The notes below the pieces were generated by a model. That model saw only the letters and a list, made by a program, of their open reading frames with translations. It searched no databases and had not been told where the DNA came from. The position numbers and the translations under genes were made by a program. From positions 1 to 30,891 of the forward strand of contig CAZKEL010000028.1 in assembly GCA_964551815.1 (NCBI GenBank): a stretch of 30,891 nt of DNA, written 5' to 3'. Of the stretch, positions 17,815 through 24,999 are shown one piece after another (the first letter of the stretch is position 1; each line of letters starts with the position of its first letter). This DNA comes from D37C17 sp964551815. GTDB taxonomy: Bacteria > Fidelibacterota > Marinisomatia > SCGC-AAA003-L08 > D37C17.

Positions 17815-20112
17815 ATGAGTACTAAATTAAAAACATTTGCCCTGAATCAGGCATTAAACCATTCCCTGAGAACCGTCATTATATCTCTGCTGCTCACTCT
17901 CATCATCGGCTCTGGTGTCCGCTTTATATTCATTGATGATAATGTGATGAATATGCTGCCGGAGGATGTAGAATCCCGCAGAATCTGGAATGAAGTCTCT
18001 GAAGAGTTTGGTTATTCCGATTTTCTCTTTGTAGCATTTGGACATCCCGGCAAGGAGGCACTCACTCCTGAAAACCTTGCCCTTACCTGGGATCTCAGCG
18101 AAGCTTTCGAAAAACTCGCCCAGGTGGATGAGGTCATTTCCATCGCCACTATGAATAAAATGGAAGGCGATGAAGGCTTTCTTGAAGTGGATGATTTAAT
18201 GCCTCAGCGTAACTTAACTGAATCTGAAACGTTGGAAATTGCCCGTTATCTTAAGGATAATAATAATCTCAGTTCAAGAGTAGTGGGGAAAAACGGAGAT
18301 TATATTAATATAATTATCCGCCCTACCCCCCATTCATACCCTCCTCCTTTAGTAGATGCAGTACTTGAAATTACAGCGAAATATGAACAGAATTTTGACT
18401 TCCACTATGGGGGAGAACCCTATATTGCAGGAACCATTCCTGAATTGATTCAGACAGAGTCCTCAAAACTCATGCTGGTAGGATTATTGCTCATGACCCT
18501 CATACTTTTGGCAAACCTGAGATCAGTCCCTGCCGTTGGCATGGTGCTTTCTGTCATTTTTCTCTCTGCCTTTGCCATGCTGGGGGTAATGGGCTGGATC
18601 TTCCACTTTACCGAATCTCCCAAATTTTATTTTACCATGGTAAATACTTCTATGCCCATTGTTCTCCTTACCATTGCAAATTCAGATGGTGTACATATTC
18701 TATCCCGGTTTTTCAGGGAAGCCAGAAAGCACAAAGAGGTGCGTAAAGCAGTAACCCTTACGATGAACCAGCTCATGCTGCCGGTGTTTCTCACCTCCAT
18801 AACCACCTCTGCAGCCTTTCTCACCATGGTGACTTCTCCCATCACTGCCATGACAGGCTTTGGCGTAACCATTGGGGCAGGCATTCTCTGGGCATGGATT
18901 TTGTCCGCTACTTTTCTGCCTGCCATCATTCATTTGAAAAAGTGGGATTTCTCTCATGCATCACTTTCAAAACCCAGTTTTCTGGAAACTCTCATTCACA
19001 AGTTTGGCAGAAATATTCTGAAAAGACCCAAAACAGTACTGGCAGCGGGATTAGCAATTGTGGGTTTTGCTCTCATGGGCATTCCCTATATCAATGTGGA
19101 AGTAAATGTGGTGAACATGTTCAAGCCGGGTATGCCAATCAGAGAATCCTCTCACTTTTTAGACCGGGAAATGGCTGGCTCCATGAGTTTGCTCATGAAA
19201 GTGGAAGGTGACATGAAAGACCCTTCCCTGCTGAAGGATGTGGAAAAAATTCAGAATTATCTGGAATCCAAACCCACGGTGAACACCACTATATCCATTG
19301 CAGATGTGATCAAGGAAATGCATAAGTCCATTATGGATAACGATGCACAATATGCCATCATTCCCGATTCGCGGGAAAAAGTGAATAATCTCTTCACCAT
19401 GTATTCTATGTCCGGTGACCCTGATGATTTTGAATCTCTGGTGGATTATGACTATGAAAAAGGATTGATCACTGCCATGATGCATTCCATTTCCACCAAA
19501 GAAACAGTGGAAATTTCCAATCAGATTGAAAATTTTGTTGATACGGAAGTAGGTGACAGAAATATTCAAATATCCGGTTTGATGATGTTTATCAAGGACT
19601 TTGTAGATTTGGTGGTGCAGTCCTCCATTACCAGCATCCTGGGTTCCATTGTGGTGATACTCTTTATTGTGTGGATTTTCTTCAGATCCTGGCGTTTTGG
19701 AATACTGGCCATCATTCCTCTCTTCTCTGCAGTCATTTTGAATTTTGGCCTCATGGGTTGGTTTGGGGTTGATCTGAGCCATTTTACAGCCCTGCTCACT
19801 TCCATCATCATTGGGGTAGGTGTGGACTTTGCCATTCATTATATTGCAGAGTTTCGACATTATTCTGAAAACGGTCTGAAAGAAGATGAAGTCAGCCGGC
19901 AGGTGGTGGATGATGTAGGCTACCCCATATTGCTGGATGTATTTTCCAACATGGGCTTTGGTGCATTGGTAATTTCTTCCCTCATTCCCTTGGTACATAT
20001 GGGGGGACTAATGGTCTTCGCCATGCTCTCAACTTCTTTGGGTACCCTCACCATTTTAGCAGCTCTTATGGAAATTTTCAGAGAAAAACTCATTTATCAA
20101 TACAGGAGCTAA
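17815..20112 (+). CDS. RND-superfamily exporter, MMPL type
   Basis: 765 aa inner-membrane transporter with two homologous halves. Each half has one N-terminal helix, a periplasmic domain and a five-helix bundle (first membrane segment about residues 18-38; bundles about 220-375 and 600-760). Motifs include NSDGVHILSRFFREARKH near 288 in the first half and IGVGVDFAIHYIAEFRHYSENG near 665 in the second. The latter is typical of MMPL/HpnN-like proteins that move lipids or hydrophobic molecules by proton motive force. It differs from AcrB-type drug pumps in its shorter length and absence of a fusion-protein partner. It is followed after 1 bp by the LolA-like gene. The substrate is unknown. Confidence 0.88.
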   Translation: MSTKLKTFALNQALNHSLRTVIISLLLTLIIGSGVRFIFIDDNVMNMLPEDVESRRIWNEVSEEFGYSDFLFVAFGHPGKEALTPENLALTWDLSEAFEKLAQVDEVISIATMNKMEGDEGFLEVDDLMPQRNLTESETLEIARYLKDNNNLSSRVVGKNGDYINIIIRPTPHSYPPPLVDAVLEITAKYEQNFDFHYGGEPYIAGTIPELIQTESSKLMLVGLLLMTLILLANLRSVPAVGMVLSVIFLSAFAMLGVMGWIFHFTESPKFYFTMVNTSMPIVLLTIANSDGVHILSRFFREARKHKEVRKAVTLTMNQLMLPVFLTSITTSAAFLTMVTSPITAMTGFGVTIGAGILWAWILSATFLPAIIHLKKWDFSHASLSKPSFLETLIHKFGRNILKRPKTVLAAGLAIVGFALMGIPYINVEVNVVNMFKPGMPIRESSHFLDREMAGSMSLLMKVEGDMKDPSLLKDVEKIQNYLESKPTVNTTISIADVIKEMHKSIMDNDAQYAIIPDSREKVNNLFTMYSMSGDPDDFESLVDYDYEKGLITAMMHSISTKETVEISNQIENFVDTEVGDRNIQISGLMMFIKDFVDLVVQSSITSILGSIVVILFIVWIFFRSWRFGILAIIPLFSAVILNFGLMGWFGVDLSHFTALLTSIIIGVGVDFAIHYIAEFRHYSENGLKEDEVSRQVVDDVGYPILLDVFSNMGFGALVISSLIPLVHMGGLMVFAMLSTSLGTLTILAALMEIFREKLIYQYRS

Positions 20113-20113
20113 T

Positions 20114-20857
20114 ATGAAATTATTAATTGCAATTACCTATTTTTCTTGTCTCTTTGCATTGGAGGGTACTGAACTCGCCCGCCTCATGGACATCCGCAAA
20201 ACACCGGTGGACTCCAAAGCTGACCTCACTATGGTACTCACCAATAAAAAGGGGAAGCAGCGTACTTCCACCATTCGATCATTTTCTAAAGATGGCGGCG
20301 AAAAACAAATCACCTGGTTCTTAGCTCCGGCAGATGATAAGGGAGTGGGCTTTTTGAAAATTGAGCATGATGAAAAAGATGATGAAATGCGCATGTGGCT
20401 GCCTGCCTTTAAAAAAGTGCGCCGAATATCCGCCGGAAAAAAATCTGACAGCTTCATGGGTTCGGATATGAGTTACGAGGATATGGCTAATCGTCAGTTA
20501 GATGAATTTGACTTTACAATTACAGGTGAAGAAAAAATCAATGATGTACTATGTAAAATTTTGGAATCTAAACCCAAGAAGGGAATTCAATCTGAATACA
20601 GCCGTCATCTCAGCTGGGTTCATCCGGAAAAACATATTACCCTGCAGGAGCATTCATTCGATAAATCCGGCAATCTTTTGAAAGAAAAATTATATACTTA
20701 TACCCAAATCAAGGAGTATGATATCCTGCAGGAAATTACCGTCAAGAATGTACAGAAAAATCATTCCACTAAACTCACCTTTTCTAATATGGAATTGGAC
20801 TCCGGTATTCCTGACAGCCAGTTTCATGAGAAATATCTGAAACGGCTGCCCAAATAA
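20114..20857 (+). CDS. Outer-membrane lipoprotein-sorting (LolA-like) periplasmic protein
   Basis: 247 aa. The signal peptide MKLLIAITYFSCLFA is followed by a LolA/LolB-like beta fold. Family-typical stretches are RTSTIRSFSKDGGEKQITWFL, MRMWLPAFKKVRRISAGKK and SDMSYEDMANRQLDEFDF, the last two being hallmarks of the LolA-like group that accompanies MMPL exporters. AGGAG lies 5 nt before the ATG, inside the end of the exporter gene, so the two are co-translated. It probably carries the exporter's lipidic substrate across the periplasm. It is distinct from the general lipoprotein chaperone LolA. Confidence 0.85.
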   Translation: MKLLIAITYFSCLFALEGTELARLMDIRKTPVDSKADLTMVLTNKKGKQRTSTIRSFSKDGGEKQITWFLAPADDKGVGFLKIEHDEKDDEMRMWLPAFKKVRRISAGKKSDSFMGSDMSYEDMANRQLDEFDFTITGEEKINDVLCKILESKPKKGIQSEYSRHLSWVHPEKHITLQEHSFDKSGNLLKEKLYTYTQIKEYDILQEITVKNVQKNHSTKLTFSNMELDSGIPDSQFHEKYLKRLPK

Positions 20858-20863
20858 AACCTG

Positions 20864-22141
20864 ATGAGATTCGATTATTCCCTTCCCCAATTAATACTCC
20901 TCCTGAGTTTGGGGATGCTTTCCGCTCAATTTTCCACCAGAGGTTCCATTCAGCCCTCCGGAATGTATAAGACCAGTGACTTTGAGCAGATCACCCTTCC
21001 TTTTCGATTAGCAGAAGTGCAATGCAGTTATAGTTTCAATGATTTTGATGTTACTTATTCTGCCACATTGGAATCCAGGTGGAATAATTTGGAGAATTCT
21101 ACCATTGACAACCGGGAATTATATGTGGAATGGTATCCTCATTGGGGGGAAGTCAAGCTGGGGAAACAGATCATTTCATGGGGTGTAGCCGATGGAAATA
21201 ACCCTACTGATAATGTGAATCCTTATGATTATTACTTCCTTTTTTCACCGGGGGCAGACCGAAAAATTGGAGTCTGGTCTGCTGCTCTTACCTATTACTG
21301 GCAGGACTGGGCAATGCAGACAGTGCTCATTCCTGACCATAACCCGAACCGGCTTCCATTTGGAGAATCTGAGTTCCCCATTGCTCCTCCTGATAAACCC
21401 CAGGCGTTTCATGCTGTTTCCAATCCTTTGGAAATTGGCGTAAAGCTCAGCAGAATGGTAGGTGAAACGGATCTTTCCCTGTATTTACTCAATGGTAATG
21501 ACAGAACTTCCAGTATCAGTTACCTTGAAGAAATGAGTGATGAAGAGGGAAATTCTATTTCCGTTCCAAATTTTGGATATAGTAAATCCCTGATGGCAGG
21601 CGTTGATGTAGTACATTACTTTGGGAAATATGGTTTCAGGGGAGAGGCGGCTTACTTTTCTACTCATAATCCCTATAAAGGAGAGCATTACCTCTGGGAA
21701 AGAAAAGCCGACTACCTCCAGTATGCCTTAGAAGTAGAAATCCCCGCACCAAACGATATTCATGTGATGAGTCAGATTATAGGAACCTATATCCTGTCTG
21801 CAGAGGGATATGACGATGAAAATGCAGAAACCATCCACGACATCAGTAATTCTTTCCGGCCTGGAATGGGCAGCCCTTTTGCACAATTTTCAGATATCGC
21901 TCTCCTGTCAACTGCCAGCACCAGTTTATGGCATGATCACCTTGAAGCAGATGTTTTTACCTTAATTAATCTGGAAGAAACAGGCCTTATGTTGGGAGGA
22001 AACCTTGTCTATACCTTCATGGATAATGTTGAGTTTGAATTGGGAGTCTCTCAGTTTAAAGGTGATGATCATCCTTACAATCAATTTACTCTGTTGGAAG
22101 ATTTTTCCCATTTCCGCCTTGGATTGAAATATTCCTTTTAG
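20864..22141 (+). CDS. Outer-membrane beta-barrel protein (exporter-associated porin-like)
   Basis: 425 aa. The signal peptide ends near MLSAQ (residue 22). The rest alternates short amphipathic strands and ends in FRLGLKYSF, a typical BAM-recognised C-terminus with terminal Phe. The segment VKLGKQIISWGVADGNNPTDNVNPYDY resembles the GRQxxxWG strand of DUF1302- or alginate-export-like barrels. It begins 6 bp after the LolA-like gene and completes an inner membrane-periplasm-outer membrane set. Barrels of this kind accompany RND and LolA-like proteins in other bacteria. Its exact substrate and family are not settled. Confidence 0.75.
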   Translation: MRFDYSLPQLILLLSLGMLSAQFSTRGSIQPSGMYKTSDFEQITLPFRLAEVQCSYSFNDFDVTYSATLESRWNNLENSTIDNRELYVEWYPHWGEVKLGKQIISWGVADGNNPTDNVNPYDYYFLFSPGADRKIGVWSAALTYYWQDWAMQTVLIPDHNPNRLPFGESEFPIAPPDKPQAFHAVSNPLEIGVKLSRMVGETDLSLYLLNGNDRTSSISYLEEMSDEEGNSISVPNFGYSKSLMAGVDVVHYFGKYGFRGEAAYFSTHNPYKGEHYLWERKADYLQYALEVEIPAPNDIHVMSQIIGTYILSAEGYDDENAETIHDISNSFRPGMGSPFAQFSDIALLSTASTSLWHDHLEADVFTLINLEETGLMLGGNLVYTFMDNVEFELGVSQFKGDDHPYNQFTLLEDFSHFRLGLKYSF

Positions 22142-22208
22142 TAAGGAATAAGCCTGCAAGAATAGCCGTAACTCCCAGTAAATTTTCCATCTCACCTGAG
22201 AGCCAATT

Positions 22209-23588
22209 ATGGAAATACAACCAAAAGAGAGCCGCTTAGAAGAATTTTTAGAAAATCCTAAGAAAGCGTTGTGGAAGCTGTCGCTGCCTATGATGTTTGG
22301 TATGTCCGTCCAGGCAATTTATATGCTGGTTGACACTGCCTTCATCGGGAAATGGGTAGGCGGCACTGCATTAGCAGGACTTGGATATGTCTTCCCTTAT
22401 TTTTTTATTTTAATGGGGATAACCTTTGGTTTGGGTTCAGGAGCAACTACTGTCATTGCTCAATATATCGGCGCTAAAGATAAAAAGAATGCAGATAATG
22501 CAGCTGAGCATACGGTACTTCTGGGCATTCTCATTGGTATCACCATTATCATCTTAGGATTTGTCTATGGTAAGAAGATGTTGGGCATGCAGGGGGCAGA
22601 TCAAGAAACGGTTCAGGTTGCACTGGAGTACTTTTACATCATGACCGGCGGCTCCATTTTTATGGTACTGTCCGTATTTTTCAGGTCCATTTTATCTGGA
22701 GAGGGGGATATGATGTTTCCCATGAAGGTCTTAGGTGCCGGTACCGTATTAAATATTATCCTGGATCCTATTTTCATTCATTATTATCAAATTTCCGGAG
22801 CTGCCATTGCCACAGTGATCAGCCAGGCTTTGGTTACATTGGTTTTTATCTATGCCCTGTTTTTCAAGGAACACAGTTATGTCACTTTTAAACTAAAGGA
22901 CTTCAAATATAACTTTGGCATTATCAGGGAAATTTTTCGCCTTGGTATTCCGGCGTCACTGAGTATGATCATTATGTCCATGGGAATTCTGTTATTTAAC
23001 CGCATTTTGGGCAGCTCAGATGCAGTGGCAGCCTATCAAGCAGTGGCAGCCTATCAAACTGCCGGACGTATTGAACATTTGTTTTTTCTACCCATTATTT
23101 CTATCGCTACTTCTCTGGTCACCTTAGTGGGGATGTTTTACGGAGCAAAGAGAATTGATCTGGTGAAACTCATGGTGAAATATGGACTTACCCGAAGCAT
23201 AACCATATCCTTCAGTTTCAGTTTCCTCTTTTATTTTTTTAGCGAATCCCTCATGCCCCTCTTCACTAATTCAGCAGAAATAACCCATTTGGCAGTACTC
23301 TATTTTAAAATCATGGCATTTGCCTACCCCTTTATAACCATTGGCATGACCAGTACCAGAATCATGCAGGGGCTGGGAAACGCCAATCCCATGCTCATCC
23401 TCACCTTATTTCGGGTTGTGATAATATCAGCTTCCCTGGCGTGGTATTTTGTAATGGTTTTGGGGAAGCCGGTTCATTATGCATTTGTGGGGACATTGAT
23501 TTCCTGCATTTTAACTTCATTTGTGAGCATTACCTGGCTGCGGAGTATCATCCGAAAATCCATTCAACCGGTACTTGAAACAGGGTAG
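22209..23588 (+). CDS. MATE-family efflux transporter
   Basis: 459 aa, the expected size for a 12-helix MATE (NorM/DinF-like) antiporter that exports cationic drugs or metabolites using Na+ or H+. Features are the N-terminal LSLPMMFGMSVQAIYMLVDTAF, the repeated GxGxGxTTVIAQYIGA-type motif, and VGMFYGAKRIDLVKLM at the matching place in the second half. It lies 67 bp after the exporter operon and may be read through from it, although a separate promoter is possible. An exact 18-bp tandem duplication near codon 272 adds six residues (AVAAYQ twice) at the start of the helix that precedes AGRIEHLFFLP. Confidence 0.92.
   Translation: MEIQPKESRLEEFLENPKKALWKLSLPMMFGMSVQAIYMLVDTAFIGKWVGGTALAGLGYVFPYFFILMGITFGLGSGATTVIAQYIGAKDKKNADNAAEHTVLLGILIGITIIILGFVYGKKMLGMQGADQETVQVALEYFYIMTGGSIFMVLSVFFRSILSGEGDMMFPMKVLGAGTVLNIILDPIFIHYYQISGAAIATVISQALVTLVFIYALFFKEHSYVTFKLKDFKYNFGIIREIFRLGIPASLSMIIMSMGILLFNRILGSSDAVAAYQAVAAYQTAGRIEHLFFLPIISIATSLVTLVGMFYGAKRIDLVKLMVKYGLTRSITISFSFSFLFYFFSESLMPLFTNSAEITHLAVLYFKIMAFAYPFITIGMTSTRIMQGLGNANPMLILTLFRVVIISASLAWYFVMVLGKPVHYAFVGTLISCILTSFVSITWLRSIIRKSIQPVLETG
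23022..23057 (+). repeat. In-frame 18-bp perfect tandem duplication in the MATE gene
   Basis: Two adjacent identical copies of an 18-nt unit (23022-23039 and 23040-23057), each encoding Ala-Val-Ala-Ala-Tyr-Gln. Most family members have a single AxAAY block before the GRIE motif. The copies have no base differences, which suggests either a recent event or an assembly artefact. Confidence 0.9.
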
Positions 23589-23639
23589 CCCACGTTACAA
23601 ATCATTACAATATAGAAGGGAGCTAACTATAGGATTACT

Positions 23640-23757
23640 GCGTAAGTTTTATCGGTGGTTGATCTTCAAGTTAACTCCTCCTTACAACCAACTTAATTGA
23701 CTCAACCTCCTCCTTTGAAGATATAGGGCTCCGGAAACGGAGCCCTTATTCTTTCCC
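23640..23757 (+). ncRNA. Candidate small RNA, copy 1, with two CUCCUCC motifs and own terminator
   Basis: About 118 nt. GGUUGA (23657-23662) can pair with UCAACC (23702-23707). Inside that, UCAA-g-UUAA (23666-23674) pairs with UUAAUUGA (23693-23700), leaving CUCCUCC (23675-23681) in the apical loop. A second copy of the motif, CCUCCUCC (23706-23713), lies in the linker before the terminator. A competing helix pairs UCUUCAA (23663-23669) with UUGAAGA (23715-23721). The 3' end is a GC-rich hairpin with a GAAA loop. Upstream, TTACAA (23605-23610), 17 bp, then TATAGG (23628-23633) could be a promoter starting transcription near 23640. No protein is credibly encoded. Not recognised as a named RNA family. 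Confidence 0.62.
23726..23754 (+). terminator. Rho-independent terminator of small RNA copy 1
   Basis: Eight-bp stem GGGCTCCG/CGGAGCCC closed by a GAAA tetraloop, followed by TTATTCTTT. It could also end transcription coming from the MATE gene. Confidence 0.85.
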
Positions 23758-23860
23758 CTTCAAATTTTACTTTAACTGATCAAACTAAAAATAACTTGCT
23801 TCGTACTTTTCCCCGTTACAATCTATTACATTTAAAAATTGAACTTACGAGGGGGGAACC

Positions 23861-23978
23861 GCGTAATTTTAACCGGTGGTTGATCTTCAAGTTAACTCCT
23901 CCTTACAACCAACTTAATTGACTCAACCTCCTCCTTTGAAGACATAGGGCTCCGGCAACGGAGCCCTTACTCTTTCTA
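23861..23978 (+). ncRNA. Candidate small RNA, copy 2
   Basis: Same architecture as copy 1 at a 221-bp offset: the two CUCCUCC motifs, the GGUUGA/UCAACC helix and the terminator are all retained. Differences cluster outside the central block: three in the first 13 nt, one after GAAGA (C for U), one in the terminator loop (GCAA for GAAA), and a few after the stem. The C for U removes the outermost pair of the competing AUCUUCAA/UUGAAGAU helix, so that helix has no covariation support. A promoter as good as that of copy 1 is not evident, although the upstream CGTTACAA is conserved. The 3' end lies a few bases from the SDR stop codon on the other strand. Confidence 0.58.
23947..23975 (+). terminator. 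Rho-independent terminator of small RNA copy 2
   Basis: Identical 8-bp stem to copy 1, but with a GCAA loop, followed by TTACTCTTT. The loop change stays within the GNRA tetraloop class. On the minus strand the hairpin lacks a T-run, so it is a poor terminator for sequences read in that direction. Confidence 0.83.
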
Positions 23979-23982
23979 CCTC

Positions 23983-24837
23983 TTATTTCTTCAACAGCCC
24001 TAACTCTTTTCCAACTAACTTATCAAACATTCTGTCGGGGAGAATTCCGGGAAGGGTGAAATTCATTAATCGCTGAGGAGTAATAACATACCGCGTTTTA
24101 GGGGAGGGGTCTTGTAAAATGCTTTTTACTCTGTTTCCAATAATATCCGCATCCAATCCTTTTTTTCCCATTTCGATAAAGAATTTATAAAACTTTCGCA
24201 GGGCGGGTTCATAATCTGTGCCGGTAAATTCATTGTCTTCCAAATCAGGTACCTTATCCCAGATGGCTGTTTTAATGGGACCTGGTTCAATAAGTACCAC
24301 ATCTACACCATATATGAGTAGTTCCCGCCGTAATGCATCAGAAAATCCTTCAACGGCAAATTTTGATGCCGTATATGGAGCCACAAACGGATTCGCCCTT
24401 CTGCCTGATATGGAGCTAATATTAATAATTTTGCCTTGGGCTGGTGATCCTTTTACTGCCCCCAACAAGGGAAGAAAGGATTTGGTTACTTCGATAAGTC
24501 CAAAAAAATTAACCTCAAATTGTTGTCTGAAAACCTCCGTATCAATGAGTGTTACGGGCCCCCCCATAGCCACTCCGGCATTATTTACAAGCCCTGAAAG
24601 TACTTCCCCCGGTTTGAGAGTATTTCCCACTTCTTCTGTACATTTATGTATGGCTGAGGCATCTGTTACATCAAAAATGAGAGGAGTGAAGTTATCTCCA
24701 AATTGATCTCTGGCTTTTTCTGCATCTTCTTCTTTTCTGACACTGCCGAATACCAAATATCCTGCCTTACATAAAATGTGTGCTGCTGAGTATCCAATAC
24801 CTGTGCTCACCCCTGTAATGACTACTTTTTTCTTCAT
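23983..24837 (-). CDS. Short-chain dehydrogenase/reductase (SDR)
   Basis: 284 aa from the ATG giving MKKKVVITGVS; two codons upstream a TTG is also in frame, but AGGA about 11 nt before the ATG supports this start. Classical SDR signatures are the nucleotide loop TGVSTGIG, LVNNAGVAMGGP, INISSISGR with the active-site Ser, and YTASKFAVEG with the Tyr-Lys pair. The IEPGPIKTAIWDK stretch resembles the retinol/steroid dehydrogenase-like subgroup, but the substrate cannot be predicted. It is monocistronic, convergent with the MATE gene and small-RNA pair, and divergent from htrA. Confidence 0.9.
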   Translation of the reverse strand: MKKKVVITGVSTGIGYSAAHILCKAGYLVFGSVRKEEDAEKARDQFGDNFTPLIFDVTDASAIHKCTEEVGNTLKPGEVLSGLVNNAGVAMGGPVTLIDTEVFRQQFEVNFFGLIEVTKSFLPLLGAVKGSPAQGKIINISSISGRRANPFVAPYTASKFAVEGFSDALRRELLIYGVDVVLIEPGPIKTAIWDKVPDLEDNEFTGTDYEPALRKFYKFFIEMGKKGLDADIIGNRVKSILQDPSPKTRYVITPQRLMNFTLPGILPDRMFDKLVGKELGLLKK

Positions 24838-24874
24838 ATTCAATTAATTCCTAAATAGTTAAGGTTATGGTAAT

Positions 24875-24889
24875 ACCGGTTTCTCCGGT
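24875..24889. promoter_or_regulatory. Small inverted repeat between SDR and htrA
   Basis: ACCGG and CCGGT arms around TTTCT, inside the 156-bp divergent region. It lies 38 bp before the SDR start and over 100 bp before the htrA start. It could be an operator or an mRNA leader hairpin of the SDR gene. Weak evidence. Confidence 0.25.
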
Positions 24890-24907
24890 GTATGAATTAT
24901 AGCTAAT

Positions 24908-24936
24908 TTGACTTTCTGAATTAAAGCCCATTAATT
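24908..24936 (+). promoter_or_regulatory. Candidate promoter for the HtrA-type protease
   Basis: TTGACT (24908-24913), 17 bp, then TTAATT (24931-24936), about 63 bp before the protease ATG. The -35 is good and the -10 is poor. Read by eye only. Confidence 0.35.
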
Positions 24937-24999
24937 GCGGGAACAACTCATTTCACCCCGCATTAGCAAGGGACAAATTAAGAAAGGAAAAACGCATCA

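Larger units (their letters stand above)
23589..23982. repeat. Intergenic region carrying a 221-bp-offset direct repeat
   Basis: This 394-bp gap between the convergent MATE and SDR genes contains two copies of one element at an offset of exactly 221 bp. They share a 69-bp block without a mismatch (23653-23721 and 23874-23942), flanked by similar sequence on both sides. CGTTACAA followed by ATTACA is also kept at the same offset upstream (23593 and 23814). The spacer between copies is AT-rich and non-coding. Each copy is annotated separately as a candidate small RNA. Confidence 0.9.

Noticed and set aside
19159..19998. 279-codon open frame antisense to the RND exporter gene
   Set aside because: Its translation is rich in His, Gly and Asn in low-complexity fashion with no domain or signal. 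It is the mirror of a real, well-supported gene.
23659..23700. Short reading frame inside the repeat (TTG start, 13 codons, stop at TGA)
   Set aside because: Identical in both copies, so there is no synonymous variation to support coding. It has a TTG start and only a GGTGG stretch upstream. The structured RNA interpretation explains the conservation better.
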